Of a stretch of 64,000 nucleotides of DNA, positions 16,858 through 25,092 are shown piece after piece (within the stretch, counting starts at the first letter, position 1; each line of letters starts with the position of its first letter). The notes under the pieces were generated by a model, which did not search any database, was not told the DNA's origin, and was given only the letters and a program-made list of their open reading frames with translations. The stretch spans positions 1,798,001 to 1,862,000 of the forward strand of contig CP128857.1 of assembly GCA_030388725.1 (NCBI GenBank). The letters run 5' to 3'. The stretch comes from Prodigiosinella aquatilis. GTDB taxonomy: Bacteria; Pseudomonadota; Gammaproteobacteria; Enterobacterales; Enterobacteriaceae. Both the position numbers and the translations under genes were made by a program.

Positions 16858-17236
16858 CCATGTCTTGCCGTACCTAACTTTTTAAACAGGCTGTACATCT
16901 CATCTGGTGAGACAAAATCACCCGCATCGGCTTCTTTAATAGCTTGTTCAATCTCTGCAATCTGCCAGGCTTCCCGCGCAAGATAGTCTTCAATGGCTTG
17001 TCCGGCCAGAAAAGAGCGGGTACGTCCAGTAGCTTTAGCCAGCGCATCAAGCTACGCGGTGGTTTCATCATTCAATCGAACGGACATGACGCCCATGCTC
17101 CACCTCACTATATTGTGTATTTTGTATACATCGTAGTTACCAGGGGAAGGGAGGCAAGCGGTTACTCAATGGTATCTGGAATATCGTTCTCTATGCTGGT
17201 GTGAATTAGTCGCTGACCGTCTGTTAAGAGCGAGTT
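16858..17236 (-). pseudogene. decayed copy of the antitoxin and promoter of the 24.7-kb toxin-antitoxin locus
   Basis: The stretch matches 24702-25088 almost base for base. The antitoxin frame starts at 17096 but has a stop at codon 15 (CAG to TAG; CTA at 17052-17054 on the plus strand). At its 3' end the toxin gene is gone: after the word CATG the sequence jumps to a piece of the gene at 24.25 kb (the GERSRQAFFP codons). The promoter palindrome is also eroded, so both regulation and function are lost. Confidence 0.85.
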
Positions 17237-17357
17237 ATAGACGTCAAAAGAACGGTGGATTCTATATGACGGAATTAGGTAGTAATCAGATGATTTAACT
17301 TGATTGCCCTTTTTGCTAGAATTACTCTGAGTTATCAATTAGTAGCCCGAGGTTTTT

Positions 17358-18263
17358 ATGGACGAAAAATACAGAAGGTTTGTTGATGAAGTTGATTTTT
17401 CAAGGCAATTATTGGGAATAGGACTCACTTGTTTGAGGAAAGCAAACTTTGCAACTAGAGGGCTATATTTTCAAGCATTATCAGGAGTTAGTCTAGGGTT
17501 AGAGAGGTTTATGAAGCCTTGCCTTATGCTTGATGATTATAATCAAAATGGAAAATATACTTCACGAAAAGAATTAAAGAATTAAAGAATTAAAGAATTA
17601 AAGAATTAAAGAATTAAAGAATTAAAGAATTAAAGAATTAAAGAATTAAAGAATTAAAGAATTAAAGAATTAAAGAATTAAAGAATTAAAGAATTAAAGA
17701 ATTATGGGCATGATTTAAATGTATTATTCGAGCTGGTAACAGGGAGAGTTAATTTTCCTTCTGGCTTACATGAAATTCATTATAGAGTTATGGAATTATT
17801 AACTGAATTCGCAAAATCATCAAGATATAGCAATGTTGACTTCATCACTAATAATCATGATAACGATCCAATGAAATATTGGTATAATGAAATAGATAAG
17901 AGAATTTACAATGAATTATTAACTGACAGACAAAGAAACGTAATCGATAAAAAATGTGAACTATATCGGAATATTGGCGAAATATTACCTAGCTTTGTGA
18001 TGGGGTATTACGATGAAAATAGGAATCCTATAAACTCACCTGGGGAATTAAATTATTTACTCAAGAGAAGCGAGATGCTTGCTGGTTATCGGGTTCTTTT
18101 AGTTATTGAGATTATTGAATGTCTTTATAACATACTGAACTCAATGGCATCTCAAGCTAAAGATAATCACTTCCATCATTTGGAATTAGGACGTTTTTTT
18201 GCAACCATAATTTATGGTACGGATAGAGATAAAATCAATAGAAAAGATTTTAATAGGATGTGA
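17358..18263 (+). pseudogene. gene interrupted by an 8-bp tandem repeat; product unrecognised (HEPN-like N-terminus)
   Basis: The frame opens at ATG 17358 and reads 75 codons to a TAA inside the repeat at 17571-17704. After the repeat the same frame continues without a stop to 18263 (YGHDLNVLFELVTG onward). Removing 15 of the 16 full repeat units restores one frame of about 261 codons reading KELKNYGHDL. The N-terminal helices (FATRGLYFQALSGVSLGLER) recall HEPN-type proteins, but I cannot name the family. Base composition is very AT-rich, as in the adjacent genes. As drawn the gene is off, unless the downstream ATG at 17790 is used. Confidence 0.75.
17571..17704 (+). repeat. perfect octanucleotide tandem repeat, unit GAATTAAA, 16 copies
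   Basis: Sixteen perfect head-to-tail copies of GAATTAAA (17571-17698) plus six bases of a seventeenth. The unit is 8 bp, so the frame shifts with each copy, and two adjacent copies in the coding frame already give TAA. The coding sequence flanking the repeat on both sides is in the same phase, as expected for expansion from a single ancestral unit. Confidence 0.97.
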
Positions 18264-18479
18264 GAACCTGATTCTTCATACGCGTGATTACCTCAACCTG
18301 ATGCCAGTACACAAAGCACTGCTTTGAGCGAGATATAGACGTTGTGCATAATGCTTATTGGCATCTCTGAATCAGCTTTAGAGTTGTAGTGGCTATTAGA
18401 GCAAGGATCATCCATTTAGCAACATCTGTAGTAAACTATCGCCAAGAAAATAGATCTTTAGAAAAAGGAAAGTTTATCT

Positions 18480-19094
18480 ATGGTTCCAGGTTATGTATAT
18501 ATTTTGGTCAATCCGAGCATGCCGGGATTGATTAAGGTCGGTCGAACACTACGTGATTCCCGTATGAGGGCACGTGAATTATCCTCTACAGGTGTTCCAA
18601 CACCCTTTCAAGTGGCCTTCGAAATATTTGCCGAACAACATGAAACTCTGGAGGCTAGGGTACATCTGGAATTAACAGATTTTCGTGTTAATACGGCACG
18701 CGAGTTCTTTCGCTACCCGCTCGACAAAGCCATTGCGTTATTGATCAAATTAGCGGAACCAATCCAAAGTTCCGCGGAGCAATATGTAGCCGAAGATGTA
18801 ACACAACGGCTTCGAGAAAAATATTCCATGTACCTACGTCCCGATATTGTAGCCGTAAGGGTTGTTCAGATGCCTGGACGTGTCTGGCTAGAGATTACGA
18901 CCGAGAAAGAAACTGCTGGATATCTCATAGACCAGACAATCCAACGTACGGATCTAGCATTCATTGCTGACACAGATGAGGCCTTCTTTCGACCAGAAGA
19001 TGATGTCCGCTTGAATGCGAATAAACTGGTGAATGACTACGATGTGTATTCTATCATCATGACTACGGATCTTTTTCATGATGAAGCATGCTAA
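18480..19094 (+). CDS. T5orf172/MUG113-type GIY-YIG nuclease-superfamily protein
   Basis: A 204-residue protein. The N-terminal 90 residues follow the T5orf172 pattern: GYVYILVNPSMPGLIKVGRT, then RMRARELSS.TGVPTPF, an EARVH segment and REFFRYPLDKA. The GIY and YIG strands are represented by VYIL and IKVGRT, with Arg and Glu at the expected catalytic places (R21 region, E59 in LEARVH). The C-terminal half has no family I recognise. AAAGGAAAG precedes the ATG. T5orf172 proteins occur in phages and mobile islands. It lies 216 bp after the repeat-broken gene, on the same strand. Confidence 0.75.
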   Translation: MVPGYVYILVNPSMPGLIKVGRTLRDSRMRARELSSTGVPTPFQVAFEIFAEQHETLEARVHLELTDFRVNTAREFFRYPLDKAIALLIKLAEPIQSSAEQYVAEDVTQRLREKYSMYLRPDIVAVRVVQMPGRVWLEITTEKETAGYLIDQTIQRTDLAFIADTDEAFFRPEDDVRLNANKLVNDYDVYSIIMTTDLFHDEAC

Positions 19095-19606
19095 CAAATA
19101 GTGCGCGCGCATCAAGCGCAGAGACAATATGTCTAATGCGCTAGGCGTAACTCTAGTCCAGACTCATATTATGTAAATAACGTCCGTTTTAGAAACGGAG
19201 AGCTTGGAGGGTTTCGGGCAGCTTCGAGTGTGAAGCGGTCGTAGCCGCCAAAGATAGAATTGGCTGGGAGTAACTAGATTCTCAGTGGTGATTTGATAAA
19301 AAATTGTGACAAAAAATTTCTACTTCTTGTTTCTGTTACAACCGTGTTTTATCGGAAAATCTATTGATGAGACATAGCTACAGAACTATGTCTCAGGAGT
19401 GCACTTTACAAAGGGCTTAAATACTAGTTTGTGAGCAGGGTAGCTGTGTGTTAATGGTTAATTAATAGTGTCCATTTTAGAATGGGTAACTTTATTTAAT
19501 GATAGCTATAAAAATGCATTATTTAAAAATGTAACATTACCTTAATTTTAATGAAGTAATTCTTCATTAATTTCACATTCCCAATAACTACACAAGGATG
19601 GATGGA
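19095..19606. other. AT-rich intergenic stretch, no gene seen
   Basis: About 510 bp with no supported coding frame. Two short hairpin-like words, CCGTTTTAGAAACGG near 19184 and CCATTTTAGAATGG near 19471, have the same loop but no T-tract. The last 100 bp should hold the promoter of the four-gene operon; no clear element stands out. Confidence 0.5.
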
Positions 19607-20623
19607 ATGGGAAGTATTGGAGTCGTGGGGCTAGGCAAACAAGCCGAAGAGTATATCAAAATAATAAAACAGATTCCCGGATGGGATATCACAGCCGTAT
19701 GTGACCGTGATAAAGATATTTCTTCAAAAGTCTCTTCTCACCTAAATGCCGAATGTTATACCTCGATAGAGGAACTTGCAGCATCCAAAAAATGTGATAT
19801 CTATCTTCTTTGCTTACCGCACAATCAGTATTTTAATGCAATGAGTCTTTTATCTTATCCGGGGTGTTATTTTATCAAAGAGAAGCCTTTTGCTATCGAT
19901 CTTGGAGAAGCAGAAGATACTTACTCTATGTTAAAAATGACAGGAGCAAGTTGTGCTGTACTACTTAAAAGACGTTTTAATCCTGCTTATCAGGCTGCCA
20001 GTAATTTTATAAGTGAAGTCGGTAACATCTATTCCGCTGAATTCAGGTACACACTTTCTGTTGACCGACTCGATGAGGGATGGCGGGCCAGTAAGTGTGT
20101 ATCAGGCGGTGGAGCAGTCATTGATATGGGATATCATCTAATAGACCTCATCGTATGGTATCTAGGTGAACCTGATTTTGTTACAGCAAAGATTAGCAAA
20201 ATTGCCAAACCTGAGCAGCAGTATGACGTGGAGGATACTGCCCATATACTATTTGAATTTCCTTCGGCAACGTACAATGAGGATTTTATCTGCAATGCTG
20301 TGATATCGCGGTGCTATGGCAATAAAAATGAGGAGGTTAAGCTTATAGGAACTAATGGAATTATTATTGTCACACCTAAAGAGATGAAGCTCTTATCACA
20401 TCAAGGTGTGCTTCTAAAACATATTAAAAATAATTTAAGCTCTGATGAAATCCTTAAAATACAAATATCTTCACTCTTGAATTCCCACCGTAACAGTGAG
20501 GTTGAAAATATTGAGCAACTTAAGCATCATTATATTATAGATGCAATATATAAATCAGGGGTGATAAAAACAAAATACAAGTATTCAAGAGATACTGAAA
20601 ACAAGGAAATAACAAATGCATGA
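19607..20623 (+). CDS. Gfo/Idh/MocA-family NAD(P)-dependent sugar/cyclitol oxidoreductase
   Basis: A 338-residue dehydrogenase. The Rossmann start is GSIGVVGLGKQAEEYI with strand end AVCDRD. The catalytic Lys lies in the conserved KEKPFA motif, and the substrate-binding signature is GGAVIDMGYHLIDLIVWYLG. Start ATG 19607 has AAGGA eight bases before it; an ATG nine bases earlier overlaps that site. Members oxidise a hydroxyl of a sugar or inositol to a ketone. The next gene overlaps by 8 bp and encodes a DegT aminotransferase, so this enzyme probably makes the keto intermediate it aminates. First gene of a tight operon. Confidence 0.88.
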   Translation: MGSIGVVGLGKQAEEYIKIIKQIPGWDITAVCDRDKDISSKVSSHLNAECYTSIEELAASKKCDIYLLCLPHNQYFNAMSLLSYPGCYFIKEKPFAIDLGEAEDTYSMLKMTGASCAVLLKRRFNPAYQAASNFISEVGNIYSAEFRYTLSVDRLDEGWRASKCVSGGGAVIDMGYHLIDLIVWYLGEPDFVTAKISKIAKPEQQYDVEDTAHILFEFPSATYNEDFICNAVISRCYGNKNEEVKLIGTNGIIIVTPKEMKLLSHQGVLLKHIKNNLSSDEILKIQISSLLNSHRNSEVENIEQLKHHYIIDAIYKSGVIKTKYKYSRDTENKEITNA

Positions 20624-21899
20624 TGATAAATTAAAAAAATTAGCTATTGAGGGTGGGGTTTCAGTTCTTGCTGATGGCTATGGAAAATTTGAATGGCCAA
20701 TTATTGATGAAACAAGCGTTAACGCAGTGGTCAAACAACTTGGCGAGAGTATTTCTATTTATAATCGTTCAGGAGTGTTTGAAAGATTTGAAGATACGTT
20801 CTCCCGTTACCACGGGCGCAGTAAAGGACTCGTATTAAATTCAGGAACGTCTGCTCTATTTTCAGCCTTTGAAGGACTTGGGCTAGGACCAGGTGATGAA
20901 GTAATTTGCCCTGCTTATACCTTTTTTGCAACGGTGAGCCCAGTAGTTTATACAGGGGCTACTTTGGTATTCTGCGATGCAGATGAACGAGGAAATATTG
21001 ATGCAAATAAGATTCCTGAGCTTATCACTGACAATACCCGAGCGATTGTAGTCACACATATGTGGGGTATGCCCTGTGACATGCCAGCGATTATTAAAAT
21101 AGCTCAGCATCATCATATACCTGTGATAGAGGACTGCTCTCATGCACACGGTGCTGAAATTGGTGGACGAAAAGTGGGAAGTTTTGGTGAGATTGCAGCA
21201 TGGAGTCTGCAGGGGCAAAAGATTGTGACTGGCGGTGAAGGAGGAATCCTATTGACAGATAACAACAACATCTATAACAGAGCTCTATTACAGGGGCATT
21301 ATAACAAACGCTGCAGATCAGAAATCCCCAAAAATTATGAACTTTCAGAATTCAGCACATCAGGAATGGGTTTGAAGTTACGCGCTCATCCTCTTGCAAT
21401 TGCGCTTGCTGAAGAGCAATTCACTCACCTCGATGCTTGGCTTAAAACTAAGCGTAAATTTGCCGCCGAAATCTCTGAAGTTTTGGCTGGTATCCCTTTT
21501 CTAAAGCTGCCAGTCTTTGATGATCGCCAACCGAGTTGGTATGCGTATGTAATGAATTACGATGCGAATGCAACCAATGGAGTATCATTGAACCAGTTTG
21601 TTACGGCGCTTCATGCTGAAGGCCTTTCAGAGGTTGATGTCCCTACCTCAACAGGTGTGATAGCGGATATGCCTTTATTCCGGAAAACGGAAAAAATTAT
21701 GCCGCGACTTTACTCTAAACCGGCTGCAGAAATTCGCTCAGAATATAAAGGAGCTCAAAAATTTTTCTCATCCGCATTCAAGATCCCTGTATGGGCGCGA
21801 GAACAGGATAGAGAAATTATGCTTAGTTATGCCTTAGGTATTAAAAAAGTAGCGGAAGCCGTGGTGTCGAGACCTGAAATTTTTTTAGGAATAAAATAA
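20616..21899 (+). CDS. DegT/DnrJ/EryC1/StrS-family PLP aminotransferase
   Basis: A 427-residue aminotransferase of the sugar/cyclitol group. Seen: NSGTSALFSAFEGLGLGPGD and EVICPAYTFFAT (cofactor phosphate loop), MWGMPCDMP, VIEDCSHAHGAEIGGRKVG, and the PLP-lysine motif SLQGQKIVTGGEGG (Lys near residue 206). Residues TKNI..GEGG of classic members are changed to QKIVTGGEGG, a branch seen in aminocyclitol and kanosamine-type enzymes. It transfers an amino group, usually from Glu or Gln, to a keto sugar. Coupled to the preceding oxidoreductase by an 8-bp overlap. Confidence 0.9.
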   Translation: MHDDKLKKLAIEGGVSVLADGYGKFEWPIIDETSVNAVVKQLGESISIYNRSGVFERFEDTFSRYHGRSKGLVLNSGTSALFSAFEGLGLGPGDEVICPAYTFFATVSPVVYTGATLVFCDADERGNIDANKIPELITDNTRAIVVTHMWGMPCDMPAIIKIAQHHHIPVIEDCSHAHGAEIGGRKVGSFGEIAAWSLQGQKIVTGGEGGILLTDNNNIYNRALLQGHYNKRCRSEIPKNYELSEFSTSGMGLKLRAHPLAIALAEEQFTHLDAWLKTKRKFAAEISEVLAGIPFLKLPVFDDRQPSWYAYVMNYDANATNGVSLNQFVTALHAEGLSEVDVPTSTGVIADMPLFRKTEKIMPRLYSKPAAEIRSEYKGAQKFFSSAFKIPVWAREQDREIMLSYALGIKKVAEAVVSRPEIFLGIK

Positions 21900-21900
21900 T

Positions 21901-22392
21901 ATGATTGACAGAAAGCTTCTTAATAAACTGCTATCTTCATTGGAAGTTTCAGCAAAGCAGGATGGCGTCACGAAACATGTTGGTGGAGTAGTTCCTGTTA
22001 TTGATGAAGGCATATTAATAATCAAGAGGGCAGTAAGCGAAGATTTTCTTGCTGATTATTGGGAGTTGCCGAGTGGCGGAAGAGAGGTATCAGACACCAC
22101 CATATTCGATATTGCTGAAAGGGAGTTGTTGGAAGAAACAGGATTAAAAATAAATAATTTAATTCATTACCTCGGTTTTTTTGACTATGAGACTAAAACG
22201 AATAAAAAAGTAAGGCAGTGGAACTTTTTAGTGCAAGTTACAAATGACGTAATAACTCTTTGTCCAAATGAGCATGATGAATATCGTATACTAAAAAGCG
22301 AAAAGGATCTGCCAGCAGAGATGTTGATTTCAGCAGAGACTCGTAATGTGATCATTCAGTCGTTTAAATATATAGAAGAGCAGAAGATATAA
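21901..22392 (+). CDS. NUDIX hydrolase
   Basis: A 163-residue protein with a NUDIX box at about residues 60-82. The metal-binding core RELLEETGL is intact, but the position of the first canonical Glu (G-x5-E) is Thr, in GREVSDTT. NUDIX enzymes split nucleoside diphosphates linked to another moiety, so release of a sugar phosphate or control of a nucleotide sugar is possible. It starts 1 bp after the aminotransferase stop and belongs to the same operon. Confidence 0.85.
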   Translation: MIDRKLLNKLLSSLEVSAKQDGVTKHVGGVVPVIDEGILIIKRAVSEDFLADYWELPSGGREVSDTTIFDIAERELLEETGLKINNLIHYLGFFDYETKTNKKVRQWNFLVQVTNDVITLCPNEHDEYRILKSEKDLPAEMLISAETRNVIIQSFKYIEEQKI

Positions 22393-22396
22393 AACC

Positions 22397-23230
22397 ATGG
22401 ATATCTGGATTCTAACGTCATTTTTAGCAGCAGTTTTCTCAGGCTTTGAAAAAATAACACATCGCTTTAATATGCTTAAAGTTAAAGATGTATATAGTTA
22501 CACTATAATTTTCCAATTTTTATGTGCTGCTATTGTTTCTCCTGCTGTTGTTATGAATCCAGTGTTTCCAAACGTTGCTGAGATAAGAGCCTATGTATTC
22601 CTCATTCTGGCTGCTGCATGCTGGGCAGGCTTTTCATTGTTAACGTTTCATGCAGATAAATACCTGGAAGCATCCGTTAAATCAGGAATTTCCCGATTAA
22701 GATTAGTGTGGGCAAGTATAATAGGTTATTTGTTTTTCAATGAATATTTTTCTTTGTGGCAATTTGCAGGGGGGGGTCTCATTTGGGGATCTCCTTTTCT
22801 AGTATCAAAAATAAGAGGAAAAGGTACTGCTCTAGGTTTCATACTAGAAATTACTGCAAGTTTAATGATAGCATTTGCATTAACATTTGATAAAATATGT
22901 GCTGATTACTTCAATGAGCCAGTAATTGTTCTATTTTCTTTTTTTAATAGCGCCATTATTATTTCTTTAATACGAAAAGGCAGATTCAATTTTAAACTGG
23001 AGTTAATAAAAGTTGCGCTCCCAGCGTCATTATTTAGTGCTCTATGTTACTTACTTCTTATTTACTCACTTAAGTACGGAGAGATTTCTATGGTCATCTC
23101 GATTTATATGATCTCACCCGTACTGGTTACTTTTCTAGGGATTTATCTGTTAAAAGAAAAAGAAAAAGTAAGATTAAAGTTTTTTTCTGCTTTAGTTGCC
23201 ACGATTGGTTGTTTATTCACTCTACGCTGA
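22397..23230 (+). CDS. EamA/DMT-superfamily transporter
   Basis: A 277-residue integral membrane protein with about ten short helices and two repeated halves, the drug/metabolite transporter plan (WILTSFLAAVFSGFEK at the start; ISIYMISPVLVTFLGIYLLKEKEK in the last repeat). It follows the NUDIX stop by 4 bp. In such an operon it most likely exports the amino sugar or aminocyclitol made by the upstream enzymes, or imports its precursor. Very AT-rich, with poly-A and poly-G runs. No terminator is obvious downstream. Confidence 0.85.
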   Translation: MDIWILTSFLAAVFSGFEKITHRFNMLKVKDVYSYTIIFQFLCAAIVSPAVVMNPVFPNVAEIRAYVFLILAAACWAGFSLLTFHADKYLEASVKSGISRLRLVWASIIGYLFFNEYFSLWQFAGGGLIWGSPFLVSKIRGKGTALGFILEITASLMIAFALTFDKICADYFNEPVIVLFSFFNSAIIISLIRKGRFNFKLELIKVALPASLFSALCYLLLIYSLKYGEISMVISIYMISPVLVTFLGIYLLKEKEKVRLKFFSALVATIGCLFTLR

Positions 23231-23344
23231 TACAATTTCTTTGCTGAATACATTCAGCCAATTTTTAGCAAGTTTAGCATCCTCTTATGGTAAGGATGCA
23301 GGCAGTGGCCTGCTCCCCATTGAATAGCACTACAATTAATTAGC

Positions 23345-23515
23345 AACGTCCTGGCACAAAGCCGTCATTGTGGGCGGCGGCTTCGTTCACCAACCCCAGC
23401 GCGGTGGAATACCACGTCAGCTTAAGCATCTTGGGATCGCCATACACGGAGGATGCGATGGTGCCGGTAGTGGTCTTTCCGGCAGAGGAACTGCCAATGT
23501 GGATCGATGCCTTTG
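23345..23515 (-). pseudogene. fragment of a P4-type primase/helicase (second copy)
   Basis: This piece aligns with 30175-30345, the helicase ATP-binding part of the intact primase gene (same strand): AAAGCCGTCATT, GGCGGCTTCGTTCACCA and CCCAGCGCGGTGGA are shared, with the codons for the Walker A loop. Everything else of the gene is missing. It directly abuts an integrase fragment and so belonged to an older related element. Confidence 0.85.
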
Positions 23516-23524
23516 CTGATTACG

Positions 23525-23731
23525 CCGTTGCCCGGCTTCGGCCAAAGAAGCCGAAGGGAATGCGCCAAAGCTGATTAATGCACGTTTCTTCGTATCAGGG
23601 CGGTAATAGTTAAAGCGCCAGATCTTAGAGCCACTCGGTTTTACCAACAGATACAACGGCGTGTATTCCTTCTCGGCAGGTTTGGCGGCTTTGATCTCGG
23701 TATTGGTCAGTGGGGTAGTTATACGAGCCAT
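23525..23731 (-). pseudogene. integrase N-terminal fragment (second copy)
   Basis: The first about 70 codons match the intact integrase at 35.3 kb (ARITTPLTNTEIKAAKPAEK; KIWRFNYYRPDTKKRALISF), but 21 bp (LQDGDGL codons) are deleted after EKEYT and the frame ends in the primase fragment. The upstream region, including the terminator-like hairpin, is also copied. Non-functional. Confidence 0.9.
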
Positions 23732-23818
23732 CGTAGTTATACGCTTTTGTAGTTATATGGGACGGTATAACTAAACTTTCCGGCTGTAAACGGGGTATGC
23801 CAATAGATAACAGGCAAC

Positions 23819-23854
23819 AAAAAACCCGCAAACTCAGTGAGAATGCGGGTTTTT
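23819..23854. terminator. bidirectional hairpin copied with the integrase upstream region
   Basis: AAAAAACCCGCA / TGCGGGTTTTT, the same hairpin as at 35393-35428. Its presence in both element ends shows it is part of the element, not of the tRNA locus. Confidence 0.75.
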
Positions 23855-23856
23855 GT

Positions 23857-23874
23857 GGCACGAGAGAAGTTGAA
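23857..23874. other. candidate left attachment site
   Basis: GGCACGAGAG followed by AAGTTGAA repeats the 3' end of tRNA-Pro at 35476-35493 (GGCACGAGAG GATTTGAA) with the first ten bases identical and 15 of 18 overall. It sits between the decayed integrase and the cargo of the intact element, where the left end of the element is expected. Confidence 0.55.
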
Positions 23875-24015
23875 TTTATAGGTTAACTATTTGTTTATAT
23901 TATCTTGGTTGTGAGTTTGTTTTTTATCATATAACTAAACGTATAACTAAAACGAAAAGTCATCATGAGAAATAGTCTGCGCATGACAGTTGAGTTTCGC
24001 TTGATACGCTGATTT

Positions 24016-24375
24016 TTAGCGCTGGTTGTGCTGTAAATTTAATTTTGCTTTACGACGTTCTAATACCATCATTTTTCGGGTGTGTTGCCATAGAATCCCA
24101 TCTAGTAACATAAACTCGCGCCACTCGGCTGTACCCAAAGAAAGCGATCTGTGCATCAACTCGCCTACACGTTCAGCAAGGATCAGGTTTCTTGCACGTA
24201 GCAATTGCAACGGCGTGAATCGTCCATTATCTCCAGCCAAAGGAAAGAATGCCTGGCGGCTGCGTTCCCCATGTTTCACTGCATTGGTGTTACCAACGGG
24301 AGCGCCTGCACCGATACGTTTCCCGCCCCAGCCAGATGATCTTGATTGTTGGTTATGTTTTTTGTTCTCTTTCAT
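24016..24375 (-). CDS. hypothetical protein with GAPxGNxNAxKHG motif
   Basis: A 119-residue basic protein. Residues 17-40 carry KRIGAGAPVGNTNAVKHGER, a short motif widespread at the N-terminus of phage small-terminase-like and related mobile-element proteins, thought to contact DNA. The rest is helical and Arg-rich (LQLLRARNLILAERV; KMMVLERRKAKLN). It follows the toxin gene by 46 bp on the same strand and may be co-transcribed. Function unknown. Confidence 0.65.
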   Translation of the reverse strand: MKENKKHNQQSRSSGWGGKRIGAGAPVGNTNAVKHGERSRQAFFPLAGDNGRFTPLQLLRARNLILAERVGELMHRSLSLGTAEWREFMLLDGILWQHTRKMMVLERRKAKLNLQHNQR

Positions 24376-24421
24376 GGCTGCGTGGCGGTTAGTTGGTGGA
24401 TGTGCGTTCGTTAAAGGTTGT

Positions 24422-24706
24422 TCACCATTTTGACGGTAAACGTCTGTGCGTATGAAAGACGCGCAGAATCTGGATCATATTATCTTTCACGCGGTAGGGG
24501 ATGATGTAGGGATAGTGCGTTAACACCAGTTCACGCGTTCCAGGTACACGGCCAGGTCTTCCCATTGCTGGCTGTTGCGGTAGTAATTCCGTTAACCTTT
24601 GGACTTCATCTACGAATTGGCTGGCGGCTTGTGGATCGTCTTGTGCGATATACAGGTACTCGGCTTCCAAATTGGCCGCAGCTTTACGCAGCCATTTAAT
24701 TTCCAT
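24422..24706 (-). CDS. RelE/ParE-family toxin
   Basis: A 94-residue toxin. It starts MEIKWLRKAAANLEAEYLYI, has the mid-region TELLPQQPAMGRPGRVPGTR and ends YIIPYRVKDNMIQILRVFHT plus HRRLPSKW, the standard ParE/RelE fold. RelE-type members cut mRNA on the ribosome while ParE-type poison gyrase; the sequence places it nearer ParE, but the target is inference. It overlaps the antitoxin by 11 bp, which ensures coupled synthesis. Confidence 0.88.
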   Translation of the reverse strand: MEIKWLRKAAANLEAEYLYIAQDDPQAASQFVDEVQRLTELLPQQPAMGRPGRVPGTRELVLTHYPYIIPYRVKDNMIQILRVFHTHRRLPSKW

Positions 24707-24941
24707 GTCTTACCGTACCTAACTTTTTAAACAGATTATCCATCTCATCTGGTGAGATAAAATCACTTGCATCGGCTTCTTTAATGGCTTGTTCGATCTC
24801 TGCTATCTGCCAGGCTTCCCGCGCAAGATAGTCTTCAATGGCTTGTCCGGCCAGAAAAGAGCGGGTACGTCCCGTGGCTTTAGCCAGCGCATCAAGCTGC
24901 GCAGTTGTTTCATCATTTAAGCGAACGGACATGACGCCCAT
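24696..24941 (-). CDS. CopG/ParD-type ribbon-helix-helix antitoxin
   Basis: An 81-residue antitoxin. Residues 4-45 form the ribbon-helix-helix DNA-binding domain (SVRLNDETTAQLDALAKATG RTRSFLAGQAIEDYL). The acidic C-terminus (IEQAIKEADASDFISPDEMD) should wrap the toxin. Start ATG 24941 follows GAGGTGG, part of the operator palindrome, so binding of the protein would block both transcription and translation. Confidence 0.9.
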   Translation of the reverse strand: MGVMSVRLNDETTAQLDALAKATGRTRSFLAGQAIEDYLAREAWQIAEIEQAIKEADASDFISPDEMDNLFKKLGTVRHGN

Positions 24942-24945
24942 GCTG

Positions 24946-24990
24946 CCACCTCACTACATTGTGTGTTTTGTATACATTGTAGTGAGGTGG
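24946..24990. promoter_or_regulatory. operator palindrome of the toxin-antitoxin operon
   Basis: Perfect 13-bp arms CCACCTCACTACA (24946-24958) and TGTAGTGAGGTGG (24978-24990), spaced by 19 bp containing TGTATAC. It overlaps the ribosome site of the antitoxin and fits autoregulation by the ribbon-helix-helix protein. The related copy at 17.1 kb has lost the symmetry. Confidence 0.75.
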
Positions 24991-25092
24991 GGAGAGAGAG
25001 GCAAGTGGCTACTCAATGGTAGCTGGAATGTTGTTCTCTGTGCTGGTGTGATTTAATCGCTGATCGTCTGCAATGAGCGAGGTATAGTCATT

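Noticed and set aside
17571..17704. CRISPR-like array
   Set aside because: The 8-bp units are contiguous without spacers and there are no cas genes nearby; it is a simple tandem repeat.
19184..19484. pair of TTTTAGAA hairpins as regulatory repeats
   Set aside because: The stems are only 4-5 bp and such words are frequent in AT-rich DNA; nothing else supports a function.
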